NCBI GenBank assembly: GCA_022494885.1
Contig: JAGVSM010000884.1
Location: 62,001-126,000, forward strand
Length of the DNA: 64,000 nucleotides
Reading direction: 5' to 3'
From: Micrasema longulum
Lineage: Eukaryota > Arthropoda > Insecta > Trichoptera > Brachycentridae
Positions 42,858 to 52,889 of the stretch are shown here, piece after piece (the stretch's first letter is position 1; each line of letters begins with the position of its first letter). The notes under the pieces were generated by a model that searched no databases, was not told the origin of the DNA, and saw nothing but the letters and a program-made list of their open reading frames with translations. The translations under genes were made by a program, and so were the position numbers.

Positions 42858-42902
42858 CACCAGTCTGACGATGTCGGTCACGATGAAACCTGGTCACTGG
42901 TG
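42858..42902 (+). ncRNA. Type I hammerhead ribozyme, best-preserved in window
   Basis: Helix I is seven pairs, CACCAGT/ACTGGTG. CTGACGA is at 42865-42871. Helix II is GTCG/CGAT with loop GTCA and one unpaired U after the first box. GAAA is at 42885-42888. Helix III is minimal (ACC/GGT), and GTC places the cleavage after C42895. All core nucleotides are consensus. It matches PLE-terminal hammerheads. No PLE coding sequence adjoins, so it may be a solo terminal repeat. Confidence 0.8.
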
Positions 42903-43019
42903 AAAATTACAAATTAAAGTAAATACGTATTTTAATTAATGGTATCATGTAGTTTGTTAAAAGGAAAACAAGCAATTAATTTAAAAACTAATATTTTCAC
43001 GTGTTTTTTTTTGTTTCAG

Positions 43020-43058
43020 AAATCGAGGATTTCACAGAGTGATATGAAAAGACCGCTG
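43020..43058 (+). CDS. Candidate 39-nt internal host exon
   Basis: A strong acceptor (GTGTTTTTTTTTGTTTCAG, ending 43019) is followed by 39 nt that are open in frame (K-S-R-I-S-Q-S-D-M-K-R-P-L) and then a consensus donor (CTG then GTAAGT at 43059). Exon length is a multiple of three. The composition is less AT-biased than its flanks. No neighbouring exon is identifiable within the window, and chance splice-site pairs occur in AT-rich DNA, so this is a hypothesis. Confidence 0.4.
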
Positions 43059-43432
43059 GTAAGTGTTTAAATTTAACTCTTTCAAGTCTGAATTTATTCC
43101 TGTGGATATATGTTTCATATATAAGAATATAATTTTAGTTTCTTGAAAATCCTTTTTCGTTTTATTGATGTAGGTATGTTTTAATTTTAATTTTTTAAAA
43201 TTTAATTTGAATTTTTACACAATTGATATGAAATTATGTACAATTATGTATAAATAAATAATACACTGATACTCCGGAACGTGCCTGTGGGCCAGTGAAG
43301 TGGCTATATAAATAAAAAATATATATATTAATATATTGAATGTACCTACCTATTGTCTAAACATTTTTGTTAACTATATTTGTATTTTATATTGGATTTA
43401 TATTATATTGGATATAATTTTTTTACGTACAT

Positions 43433-43669
43433 ATGGACACTGATAACATTAAATCGCAATCTAACAAGGCGCCAAGCGCAGCAAAACGGAAACGTAAATC
43501 AGACGCTTTTCGATCAGCACTGGTACCGGTCGATCGACACGACAAAGCTAACAGCATTCATCGTGTAAATTCAATTTGCGATCATTTAGCACGGCTAGAT
43601 TTCATTTGGTATTGTTTAAAGTTCTCTTTTATTATTGTCATAGATTTTAGTAACAAAATAACCAAATAA
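43433..43669 (+). CDS. Unrecognised ORF with basic N-terminal patch
   Basis: A 78-codon frame starts MDTDNIKSQSNKAPSAAKRK and continues RKSDAFRSALVPVDRHDK. The first ~60 residues look protein-like with a KRKRK nuclear-localisation-type patch; the last ~15 are low-complexity AT translation. A GTATTG at about 43606 could be a weak donor. It might be a first exon or a transposon relic. No family recognised. Confidence 0.3.
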   Translation: MDTDNIKSQSNKAPSAAKRKRKSDAFRSALVPVDRHDKANSIHRVNSICDHLARLDFIWYCLKFSFIIVIDFSNKITK

Positions 43670-43861
43670 AACCTCACAAAGTATTTTAGAATGAATGGAG
43701 TTCTACAAAATAAACACCAAATCAATCAATATTTAGAATTATTTGAAAAGTTTTTGAATATTTGAACTTTTAAAAAATCTTTTATACTTTATAAAATATA
43801 TGAACTTTCATTTTTTATGAATAATTGGCTTGAAACTTATAATTAATCGGAAAAGATCATG

Positions 43862-44120
43862 TGACAAGCTTCTTTAACAAGGTACAATTTGCTAATGAAT
43901 TTTAACCTATATTATTAAAACAGTGTTGACTTAATTCTCAATCGAAATATCTGGAGCTAATGAGTCAAGGTTTTTTGCCATTAGGTCCTTGTAAAGATAG
44001 GAGGTTGTAAGTGGGAAGGATAGGATCTTTAAAACTAGACATGAGTGGACTGAAGGAAATATTGTTTATGTAAATTAAACCTTGATAAAGAAGCTTGTGC
44101 AGCTTTGAAACCAATATATA
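43862..44120. mobile_element. Short PLE unit with inverted AAGCTT-subfamily ends
   Basis: The minus-strand end at 43862-43884 (GACAAGCTTCTTTAACAAGG) and the plus-strand end at 44078-44120 are inverted. Between are about 190 bp shared partly with 22130-22180 (GAGTGGACT..AAATATTG) and with 15690-15750 (AGGCG..AAAGATAGGAGG-type, inverted). The left motif is truncated before GAAA. Confidence 0.55.
44078..44120 (+). ncRNA. Hammerhead-like PLE end, AAGCTT subfamily
   Basis: ACCTTGATAAAGAAGCTTGT then GCAGCTTTGAAACCAATAT. Helix II AAGCT/AGCTT and GAAAC are kept; CCGGTC is altered to CCAAT, removing the cleavage triplet. Confidence 0.5.
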
Positions 44121-44157
44121 AAAAAAAATGGTGTAAAATAAACTTTTTTACTAAAAT

Positions 44158-44720
44158 CAACTAGTGGACCCGACACACGTTGCCCTGCCCAAACGTTGGT
44201 TTGCCTGCTATTACCTTGGGAAAAGACTTTCCATCGATAAGTAGGTACCCATGAACTTGTTTATGATTGAATTCCAAAACTAGAAATTATTAATATTCGA
44301 ATATTGAATTTAAGTAGGTACCTAGGTACTCGTTTATGGTTGAATCCCTAAACATAAAATAATTAATTTTCAAATAAATAATTATTTTTGAAAATTTTAA
44401 TGTCGGCTCTTCTCACCAACGAAAGAATCTGATTGGGATCCATAAAATTCGAAATGTTTTTTGTAAACATTCAAAAATAATATTTTTTTAAACACAAAAA
44501 ACCAGCATATTTCAATTTTTTTTATATGTGCGTCCTCGTCAAATGCTACTTTGGTAGGTCGATGAAAAAAAGATTTATGCTTCTAACTTTTTTTTTATAC
44601 ATTCGATTAAAAAATAGTATATTTACAAACACCCGCAGCGCAAAGATCTACATTTTACTGGAAACCGCACATAAATCGGTTAAGCCATTAAAGAGGAGTT
44701 CAGTGACATTACACGTAGAA
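44158..44720 (-). mobile_element. RTE-type LINE 3' portion
   Basis: The minus strand ends in GGGCAACGTGTGTCGGGTCC then ACTAG, the kind of terminus seen in arthropod RTE elements. The other end has ATGTCACTGAACTCCTC and TTAATGGCTTAACCGATTTA, the RTE-associated segment also present at 52785-52880. No coding domain survives. Adjacent to the LINE-B2 fragment at 44725, giving a chimeric frame. Confidence 0.6.
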
Positions 44721-44724
44721 AAGA

Positions 44725-45075
44725 ATTTTATACATTTATTTATATCAAAGGAATCAAGACTGGTATGTTTGTTGGCAGACCTAAGAATTCTGGGCATTGG
44801 GGAATTAAAACCATAGTTAGTTCTATGGTAATCGGTATGAAATAGTAAGTTTTGTCTGAGGTTTCTAGTTGGAATATTTAATTTTATTGAGCTTTGTAGT
44901 TCAGGCATATCAAAAAGTGAATTTTGGACTAGAATAGGACTAGAAAGTCGGATTTATTTTGACGGTCTTGAAGATAAGATAAATTTTAGCTAGATTCTAA
45001 CTCATTTTACGTATATTGGTTTCTAGATAAGTCCAACCTCCAGCCTATCTTTCTTAAAAATGGATGTTGAACTGG
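44725..45075 (-). pseudogene. LINE-B2 RT C-terminal fragment
   Basis: The minus frame (44648-44908) reads MPELQSSIKLNIPTRNLRQN, LLFHTDYHRTNYGFNSPMPR and ILRSANKHTSLDSFDINKC before running into RTE sequence. Upstream pieces match the YNELE..L and QHKFLRK region near 45005-45075. Sister copy of 19250-20235. Confidence 0.75.
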
Positions 45076-45079
45076 TTCA

Positions 45080-45685
45080 ATATTTTAATATAAAGATAAC
45101 CACAAAGTTAGTGCTTAAAATATGAATTTTAAAATATTGTGTTTATTTGAATGAACGGCCGGGCTGAAAGCGTTAAAAATAAAGGAAATTTGAAATGTCA
45201 GTGCTTTAGAAAAAGTGTTATGGCGGGTACTCTGAATTCAGAAGCACAGAAGCTTATTTTAGGGCTCTGTTTTCTGCTGTGTATTGCGAACAAAGAGCTA
45301 TGAAATTTCCATTCCGCTCCTTAGAAATTGAGGTCAGAACTGAAAAGGAGCTGCACTTTCGTAGTGAGAATTTACAAATCGTAAATTCATGAATTTATGA
45401 ACCGTTATGTCACTTTACTCTATGGAAGTGGGACCTACCGAGGCGAAAGCCACATTCAACAACTTAATGTTTGCAAAAGTGGTCATCTTAAACCCTACAC
45501 ACTTTTTATTTGATTTTAAAACGACAAAACAACCGACTTTCTGTTTTTGATTTTTAATATCAACTCAGGAAGCTTCAAAATTTAACATAATTGCCTAAAA
45601 ACTAGAAATATATGACTTATTTGAGACTTGTGAAAAGAGATAATAAATAAAGGATATTATTATAAGTAAAATAAACAAACAACCT
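45080..45685. other. Anonymous sequence
   Basis: Somewhat less AT-rich between 45140 and 45500 but without a long ORF or second copy. Nothing recognised. Confidence 0.3.
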
Positions 45686-45689
45686 TGTT

Positions 45690-45935
45690 GTAGGCTTCGA
45701 GATGTAATGGTCAGCGCGTGTGTCTACCATGCAAGAGGCCTTGGATTCGATTCCCGACATGTTTGATATGAAATATTTATTTAAAATAATGTTTTCACAC
45801 TAGAATATTTCATAGTCCCTGGACTGGTACCTGAAGCGTAAGACTGATCATCTTACCTTCATGCAGCTTTAATGATCAAGATATGCTGCGATTGGTTACC
45901 AATGCAGTGCCTTATACACTATTAGGTGCGGAAAG
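45690..45935 (+). mobile_element. tRNA-headed SINE, family S3
   Basis: GTTGTAGGCTTCGAGATGTAATGG-type head (box A-like), TACCATGCAAGAGGCC, box B GGATTCGATTCCC (about 45743), GGACTGGTACCTGAAGCG, and TGCCTTATACACTATTAGG at the 3' end. Parallel to 34235-34490 throughout. Confidence 0.72.
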
Positions 45936-45944
45936 GGAATCATG

Positions 45945-46720
45945 CTACTGCTCTGTATTTGCATACATACCACGCTTCCTCTTCATTCATACATCTTCTC
46001 ATGGACGCACGCCGATTATTCCTACTCTTGACATGTACATCTTCAAGTATTTGACGGACTTTATCGCGTCATGTCTTTCCCGGTCTTTCTCGTTTTCCGC
46101 ATCCATCAACATTGCATCGTAGATCCTTTTCGCCGTACTTTTGCTGTCCATTCGCTCAACATGTCCAAACCAACGCAGCACCCTTTCTTGATTTTCTTGA
46201 TAATGCATGTCTTAGCCTTACATTGTTCACGGATCTCGACATTCGTGCACCTATCATACATCGTTTTACCACACATTCACCTGAGGTATCGCATTTCGAC
46301 AGCATTTAACCTTCTTTTATTTTTTTTTCCAATTTCATACTTCGATCCCATACATTAGAGACACTAGAACTTCATTGTAAACTGCTAGTTTTGCCTCCTG
46401 CGACAATTATTTGTTTGCCTACGTAGATTTCTGTGCACCGTTTACCTTCTTCCCGGCACTCACCCTCATTTTAATATCTTTCTCAGGTTTTCTATTCCGA
46501 GTAAACATGCTTCCCAGATACACAAATTCTTCAAACTGATTCAGAATATCTCTGTTTCACACTGATCTCATCTTTAGTTGTATTTTCATTTCATTCGAAA
46601 ACCATCACTTTCTATTTATCAACATTCATTAGCAAATCGCTTTTCTTGCATACATCGTAGACTTTTGTTACTAAGAAGTACAGGTCTTCTTTGCTGCTAG
46701 CAAACCAAATATTTATCTTC
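45945..46720 (-). pseudogene. LINE-A RT C-terminal region
   Basis: The minus strand encodes …KMYMSRVGIIGVRP, RVLRWFGHVERMDSKSTAKR, IYDAMLMDAENEKDRERHD (46000-46208); further upstream NAVEMRYLR-like, LVSLMYGIEV-like, EEFVYLGSMFTRNRK-like and, near 46600, KSDLLMNVDK-like segments. Conserved WFGHVERM is intact. Several frameshifts. The 3' terminal GGCGTGATGG end is missing; the S3 SINE abuts at 45935. Confidence 0.78.
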
Positions 46721-46744
46721 TATAAATCACTTCATCATATTTAT

Positions 46745-46985
46745 TTTTTCCAAATTTGTCAAGGACTAGTCCTTGTCTACAAAAATTTGCACCAACTCAA
46801 AATATTGTTGATAAATCCACCTGGTCCATGAATAAGTATAGAAATTGAAAAAATAACATTTTCAGGCGTTGCCTAGTATGGTACATAAGTGAAATAATTC
46901 AATTAATTGAATCTCACCCGCATAAATAAAGGTTTCAGCTATTTAACTTAACAAACATCAACAGATGAAAAAAATGAAGGAAAGA
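46745..46985. repeat. Family X, left part, interrupted
   Basis: CCTTGTCTACAAAAATTTGC, TTGTTGATAAATCCACCTGG, TTCAGGCGTTGCCTAGTATG and ATCTCACCCGCATAAATAAAG run in the same order as 51895-52060. It continues at 47530 after an insertion. Confidence 0.6.
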
Positions 46986-47530
46986 ATTTTTTTTTTTTCT
47001 TTCTTTAAATATGCTTTTTGCTATACAACATACATTCATTTTTTTTATTATGGCTTTAAATATGTTTCTTACTATGTATTCTGTTTTTATTTTGCATTTT
47101 ACTGAGTTTCAAAATATTTTTATAGACATATTTATATATTTTCATGGTTTTTTACTATGTTTTCACTGCATTTATTACTTTGTTTTTATGGTTTTTTTTT
47201 GCTACGTTTTTTTACTAAATTTTTACTTTGTTTTTATTACATTTTTATTATGTTTTTACTACATTTTTACTATGTTTTTACTACAATTTTACTATGTTTT
47301 TATTACATTTTACTATGTTTTTACTACATTTTTTACCATGTTTTTACTCCATTTTTTACTTTGTTTTTCACTTTGTCCTGTATCTTTATAACTGTTTCTA
47401 TAAATTGATTACTGTTTTTTATATTTTTTTGACTGTCTTAGAACGGGGTAAATAACCCTAGCTAGACAGTCAAAGCAACTTTACATAAACTATATTTTTT
47501 GTGTATGTAATATAATGATAATAAATAAAT
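46985..47530. repeat. T-rich minisatellite block inserted in family X
   Basis: Between about 47100 and 47375 the sequence is a degenerate direct repeat of TTTTTACTATG / TTTTTACTACAT, giving overlapping Phe/Tyr/Leu-rich frames that are artefacts. The block ends with a hairpin (GACTGTCT and AGACAGTC, 47431-47473) and an AATAAATAAATA tail. The flanks show it interrupts X. It resembles an inserted retroelement 3' end carrying a minisatellite. Confidence 0.6.
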
Positions 47531-47710
47531 AAATATATATGTTCAAATATGGGTAGAATGGTGAATGTTACATAGTGTGTAAAATGGTTACTTAAACCAG
47601 CCAATAACAGGTCATAAGCCCTGTAGATGCCTAGACTTCTATATTACCTTCTCGAAAATGTTCTTCATTTCTGTTGTAATATGTCAAAACAAAGTCGTTT
47701 TATATGTATT
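47530..47710. repeat. Family X, right part
   Basis: TTCAAATATGGGTAGAATGG, GTTACATAGTGTGTAAAATGG, ACCAGCCAATAACAGGTC, TGTAGATGCCTAGACTTC and TTCTTCATTTCTGTTG complete the X unit begun at 46745. Confidence 0.65.
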
Positions 47711-47739
47711 ATCATAATGATCATTGTAATAAGTCTTGC

Positions 47740-48160
47740 AGCTACTGTGTCCTTGCAGTGTCTTTTTGCCATATTAATTACAATATCTAGGAACAGCTAG
47801 CTCTTTCATACTAGTAAACCTGGTGTTGTAATCATGTACCAATTTGTGTTTATACTCGGAGTGCGACGCATGCTGACAAATCAGCTATACCAAAGTAGAG
47901 CCCTAACTGATAATTTATTTATCTATTTATAAATCAATTTTATTAAAATATTGTGTCTCTAGCTGTATACATCTTTATTTGGAAGTAATTTGATCATTAA
48001 ATTTTGCAAAGTTTGAATTAAATTAATATTAGTTTCACTTGATAACCCCCAGAAAGTTATAGCGTATCGTATAATTGATTCTGAGAGATATAAATAAATA
48101 ATTCATTAAAAGTATTAACGGGGACAAAATATTATAATTTACACATTATTGCACTTCATT
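47740..48160 (-). pseudogene. LINE-E RT C-terminal fragment, copy 1
   Basis: This aligns with 51145-51545 nearly throughout (TACCAATTTGTGTTTATACTC, GCGACGCATGCTGAC, ATATTGTGTCTCTAGC). The minus strand keeps parts of HASHSEYKHKLVHDYNTRF-type sequence. Truncated beyond both C-terminus and RT core, with more decay than copy 2. Confidence 0.65.
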
Positions 48161-48234
48161 GCTTATACATTGTTTTTGTACATACTGACAAAATTTATTT
48201 TCAAATGTGTAAATAAATACAAGGAAAGGAAAAT

Positions 48235-49300
48235 TATATATTAGACTATTGGTATTCACAAGAATATTAGAAAAATTAAAATGAATTGGAATAAGAGGAA
48301 ATGCCTTAAATTGGTTTCAAAGCTACTTAAATAACAGATATCAAATAACGAAAATTAAAAATATTATTTCGAATCCGATAGGAAATAATTTAGGAGTACC
48401 CCAAGGCTCAGTGCTAGGGCCCATATTGTTTATCATATACATAAATGACATCGGTAAATCTCTAAAATATTGTAAAATCCAACTGTTTGCAGATGATGCA
48501 CTAGTTTACATATCAGGAGATAATTATGAAACAATGATAAATCTTATTTAATTTAATTAAAAAAAAAAAAAAAACAAAATAGTTAAAAGTGAATAAATTA
48601 AAATTAAATGTATCAAAAACAAAATATATGAATATTGGGAAAAAAATAATACCCCAGGGTTACAATATCAATATTGATAATATGAATATAAATTATGTGG
48701 ACGAAATAAAGTATCTCGGGGTCTACTTGGATAGATATTTAAATTTAAAAAAACAGACTCAATATGTAACAAAAAAAAATTCATTAATGGGAAGATTACG
48801 AAATGTAAAAGATTTAAAAAGTAGTATTCTTATATATAAAAAAAGAATGTGTCCACACATAAATTACTGTTCTTCCATTCTTTTTTTATGTAATGAAGGA
48901 GAAATTCAAAATATACAAATTCTTCAAAATAAGGCAATGAGGATTATACTATAAAAAATGTATATTCTAATGTAGAAAGAATGCACAAAGAAATTGGCTT
49001 CCTCACAGTAAAGCAACAAATTAAATAAAATGTGGCAATTTTTATACATAAAATAATTAAGGGGATGAATAAAACAAAAACAATAATAAAATTTGACCAA
49101 CAATGCCATACATATGAAACAAGGGGTAAAAAAAAGATAAGATTACTAATGAGGAAAAAAAACAGAATCTCAAAATTCATTGTACAAGGGATTGAAGCTG
49201 TACAATGAGTTACCTGAAGAAATAAAATAAATAGAAATAATTGAAATATTTCAAATTAATTTGAAAAAATATATAATTAAGAAATTTTGATAAAAAAAAG
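48235..49300 (+). pseudogene. LINE-Z reverse transcriptase domain relic
   Basis: One frame from 48287 to 48549 encodes NALNWFQSYLNNRYQ, NNLGVPQGSVLGPILFIIYI and QLFADDALVYISGDN: RT blocks with the GVPQGSVLGP finger/palm motif and the catalytic FADD box. An A-rich run (48554-48580) interrupts it. The frame 48589-48954 continues KLKLNVSKTKYMNIGKK, VDEIKYLGVYLDRYLN and RMCPHINYCSSIL (thumb). Later pieces reach KGLKLYNELPEEIK* near 49210. This is the only segment in the window with the RT catalytic motif in readable form. CR1/jockey-like. Confidence 0.85.
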
Positions 49301-49720
49301 TTGTAATATTATTAAAAGTTTATATTAGTTCTAAAAATGTTATGAACAAACTTAATAAATCATAAATAAAAAATATATATTGTAATAACAATATGTAATA
49401 ATAACTTTTTTTTAAATATATGTTGTTAATACACTCATCTTTTTATTTTTATACCAACTATACTTCTTAACACTGTTCCTTTATTTTGTTCCTTTATTTT
49501 ATTTCTTTATATTGTGTTTTTTTTTTAAATCTATGTTGTTTATATACTCATCTTCTTTTTTTATACCAACTTTACTTCTTAACACTGTTCTATCTTTTGT
49601 TGCTTTATATTGTATTTTTTAAATTATAATGTTGTTTATATACTTATATTTTGTAAAACTTTCATGTATGTAAAAGCCTTATGGGCGTGAAAAAATAATA
49701 AAATAAAATAAATAAAAAAA
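49300..49720 (+). mobile_element. LINE-Z 3' UTR and tail
   Basis: Contains two direct repeats of about 100 bp (TATGTTGTTAATACACTCATC and TATGTTGTTTATATACTCATC, with TTATACCAACT..ACTTCTTAACACTG), then TGTAAAAGCCTTATGGGCG and an ATAAAATAAAATAA tail. It supplies the 3' signature used to recognise family Z elsewhere. Confidence 0.7.
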
Positions 49721-49974
49721 AATGTACAATTTTCCTGAAACATGTTTAAAACTTGTCTTATATATTATTATTTATGAAGACGTCAGAAATCAACTCCAAA
49801 ACAAACCAGCCAGAAGCCGGCTTTCAAAGCTTAAAACGAATTTTTCGTATTATTGCCGCTTTTGAATTTCAGAGTAAAAAAATCTTTTATTTCGTGTATT
49901 TTCAAATTAACATATGGAATACTCGTATAATGATTTTTTAAAACCATTAAAATCAATATTTCACATGCATCCCG

Positions 49975-50130
49975 CCAGGAATCGAACCCTGGACTTCAGA
50001 AATGGTGGGTGAACGCACCAAACACTTTTCATCTAGGCAAAATTATCTCCACCCGATTTCCTTTTCCAGGATTGTTACCTGAGTGCATGGTGGCGAAAAC
50101 ACTCGTCCAGAGTTCTGTATAAAATAGTGC
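49975..50130 (-). mobile_element. SINE S2 fragment
   Basis: The minus strand has ACGAGTGTTTTCGCCACC, TCAGGTAACAATCCTGG, TGGAGATAATTTTGCC, GGTGCGTTCACCCACC and box B GGGTTCGATTCCTGG. The tail module is absent. Confidence 0.62.
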
Positions 50131-50139
50131 ACCAAAATT

Positions 50140-50860
50140 GCCACAGCAAAAAACTTTACGTCAATTATATAATTAGACTTTCAATTACGTTTCCGTGCAA
50201 AAAACTTACCCCCCTGTATAAAAATGCAAACGTGGGTAGAAGACGAAACGAGGGAAAATCGTTTGTTCTTAAACACGAAACTACCCCTTGAATTTGCTCC
50301 GAGAAGGGTGGGAGTTGCACCGTGAAAATTCCTTTCGGTTTTTGTTCTTGCAAATTATCTACCAGTACATTATTCTAACTTGTCAGCAATTATTTATTCC
50401 ATTGTTCTTTTTAAAGATGTGCAATTATTATTTAGTTTGATTTTCACATTTCCTGGGGTGGATATTTAAAAAATATTTTGAGCATGTACAAATGTTTGTA
50501 GATAGGTTGAATTTCTATTAAGAGAAGAGCCTCTGACGACACACGCGGAATAATTTCAGAAATGTAAAACTTTAAAAAATCATAGCGCTGATAATAAGAT
50601 ATATAAACAAAAATGTCTTAGTTTGGTCTATTGACAAATAAAAAAAACTCTGAACTTCCTCATTCTACGAATTGAAAACATTGTTGATAGAATTTGAGTA
50701 CAAAAATTATGACTTATCCAAAATACTGTTTGGATATAAAAATAAAATGTTAGATTTTTAATTTTTTAAATCGCATTACAAACGACAATACACAACAATT
50801 ACATAGATTTTTCTTAAATACAACAAAAAAATTCATTAAAAAAAAAAAAAAAAATATTTA
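50140..50860. other. Anonymous AT-rich sequence
   Basis: No recognised repeat. Poly-A runs near 50830-50875 belong to the start of the following LINE tail. Confidence 0.3.
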
Positions 50861-50869
50861 CAAAAAAAA

Positions 50870-51600
50870 AAAATTCTTAATTAAAGTCCTGCTGAGTTGC
50901 ATACATACAACTCGTCAGCAGGTTCTTATAAATTACATTAATTATTTACACTTAGCCTACATTAACAATAATTTTACTTGAAAAACAATTACAGATTACA
51001 TTTTGAAAAATTAAAAACTATCACTAATACAAAAAACTTTTTCTAATAACCATAATTTGAGCAAACGTCGAACTCCTGTATTTAACTCAGTATTTTTAAT
51101 ATTGTTTGGTAACATATTAAATATTTTAGCTATACTGTATTGCAGTGTCCTTTTGCCATATTTATTGCAGTATCTAGGAACAGCTAGCCCTTCCATACTA
51201 GTAAACCTGGTGTTGTAATCATGTACCAACTTGAGTTTATACTCGGAGTGCGAAGCATGCTGACAAATTAATTTGTACCAAAGTAGAGCCCTAACAGATA
51301 ATTTATTTACAGATTTATACATCAATGATATTGAAATATTGTGTCTCTGGAGGTATACATCTTTATGTAGTAGCAATTTGATCATAGAATTTTGTAAAAT
51401 TTAAATAAAATTAATATTAGTTTCACTTGATAACCCCAGGAAGTTATGGCGTATCGTATAATTGATTCAGAGAGAGATAAATAAATAATTCGTAAAGTAT
51501 TAACAGGGACATAATATTTTAATATGTACATTCTATTACTTATTGCTCTTAATCGCTTACACAATTTTCTAATATGTACATCCCATTTAAAATTACAATC
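50870..51600 (-). pseudogene. LINE-E RT C-terminal region, copy 2
   Basis: The minus frame 51382-51564 gives MCKRLRAISNRMYILKYYVP and NTLRIIYLSLSESIIRYAIT then SWG. The frame 51011-51385 gives HKDVYLQRHNISISLMYKSV, ICQHASHSEYKLKLVHDYNT and MLPNNIKNTELN. This is the jockey/CR1-type thumb and C-terminus, broken once. The 3' end (50880-50925) contains a CCTGCTGA..TCAGCAGG hairpin and a poly-A. Best copy of LINE-E. Confidence 0.82.
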
Positions 51601-51612
51601 TATAGTTAAACC

Positions 51613-52250
51613 TAAATTAAATTCAATTAGATGAATCTCACCCGCATAAATAAAGGCTTCAGCTTTTTAACTTCACAAACATCAACAGATGAAAGAATTG
51701 AAGGAATATAGATGTTTGAATATGGGCAGAACGGTGAATGTTACACAGTGTGTAAAGTGGCCACTTAAACCAGCCATTGACAGGACATAAACCCTGTAGA
51801 TGCCTAGACTTCTATATTACCTTCTCTTAAATGTTCTTCATCTCTGTTGTAATATGTTAATATAAACAGCTCCTCAGGGAGTTGAATCCAGACCTTGTCT
51901 ACGAAAATTTGGACAGACTCAAAATATTGTTGATAAATCCACCTGGTGCATGAAGAAGTATAGAAATTGAAAAAATAATATTTTTAGGCGTTGCCTAGTA
52001 TGTAGATTCAATTCGATGAACCTCACCTGCATTAACAAAGGTTTCAGCCCTTAAACTTCACAAAAATTACCAGATGAAAGAATTAAAGGAATGTAAATGT
52101 TCAAATATGGGCAGAATGGTAAATGTTACACCGTATGTAAAGTGGCCACTTAAACCAGCCATTGACAGGTTATAAGCCCTGTAGATGCCTAGACTTCTAA
52201 TTTACCTTCTCTTGAATGTTCTTCATTTCTGTTGTAATATGTTAATGTAA
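51613..52250. repeat. Family X, tandem dimer
   Basis: The unit starting AAATTCAATTAGATGAATC (51613) is repeated at 52010 (TAGATTCAATTCGATGAACC), a period of about 397 bp; the second unit stops near 52250. Both share AACATCAACAGATGAAAG-like, TGGGCAGAA.GGT, CTTAAACCAGCCATTGACAGG and TTACCTTCTCTT. No ORF. Tandem organisation suggests rolling-circle, retrozyme-like or satellite-like amplification, but no ribozyme core is found in the unit. Confidence 0.72.
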
Positions 52251-52784
52251 ACTAATTGTATTTGTTTATTATAAAAAGCAACAATGAGGTAAAAAAATCA
52301 ATGAATGTTTGTAAATAATAATTGTGTCCGGACAAAGAGACGTTTGCTTCTCGAAATCAATAGACCTAGAAAATTCGTGAATGGTTGTACAAAAATAATA
52401 ACTAACGTTTATTTAATTGAATTTGATTTATTTCTGCTACATATTCTTTTTAACAAATGTTTTGGCCATCAATCTCTTTATGTTATTATGGAAATGTCAA
52501 AATGAAAAAAACAATATATTATTTTACATCAAACAAAATATCATAAAGGTAAAATTTATTTGATCATCAGTTATATTTTGACATTTCAAGGTATTTTTAT
52601 CAAGACGTTTATTTATATATCTTTACTCAAATACATTATGTAACAAAATATCTGTAATAGAACATTATATTAGAGGAGATGTTCCGAATATGGAATAGCT
52701 TAGGGAAAAACAACTTATTAAGTCAAATCGAATTGTTTATTAAGTACGAGTATTACACATTGCAATCTTTGGGACCATAGTTAT

Positions 52785-52880
52785 CTTTATATATATATTT
52801 CTTCTGTACGTGTGATGTCACTGAACTCCTCCTAAACGGCCTAACTGATTTACGTGCAGTTTTCAGCGAAAGGTTGTCTA
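52785..52880 (+). mobile_element. RTE-type fragment
   Basis: GTACGTGTGATGTCACTGAAC, CCTAAACGGCCTAACTGATT: the segment shared, inverted, with 44640-44710. It abuts the LINE-A copy at about 52885. Confidence 0.55.
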
Positions 52881-52889
52881 ATCTATATA

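Noticed and set aside
46071..46358. Plus-strand ORFs at 46071-46358 and 56146-56535
   Set aside because: Both are antisense shadows of minus-strand LINE-A copies.
47011..47455. Overlapping long Phe/Tyr/Leu-rich ORFs
   Set aside because: They are translations of a T-rich minisatellite in several frames, not proteins.
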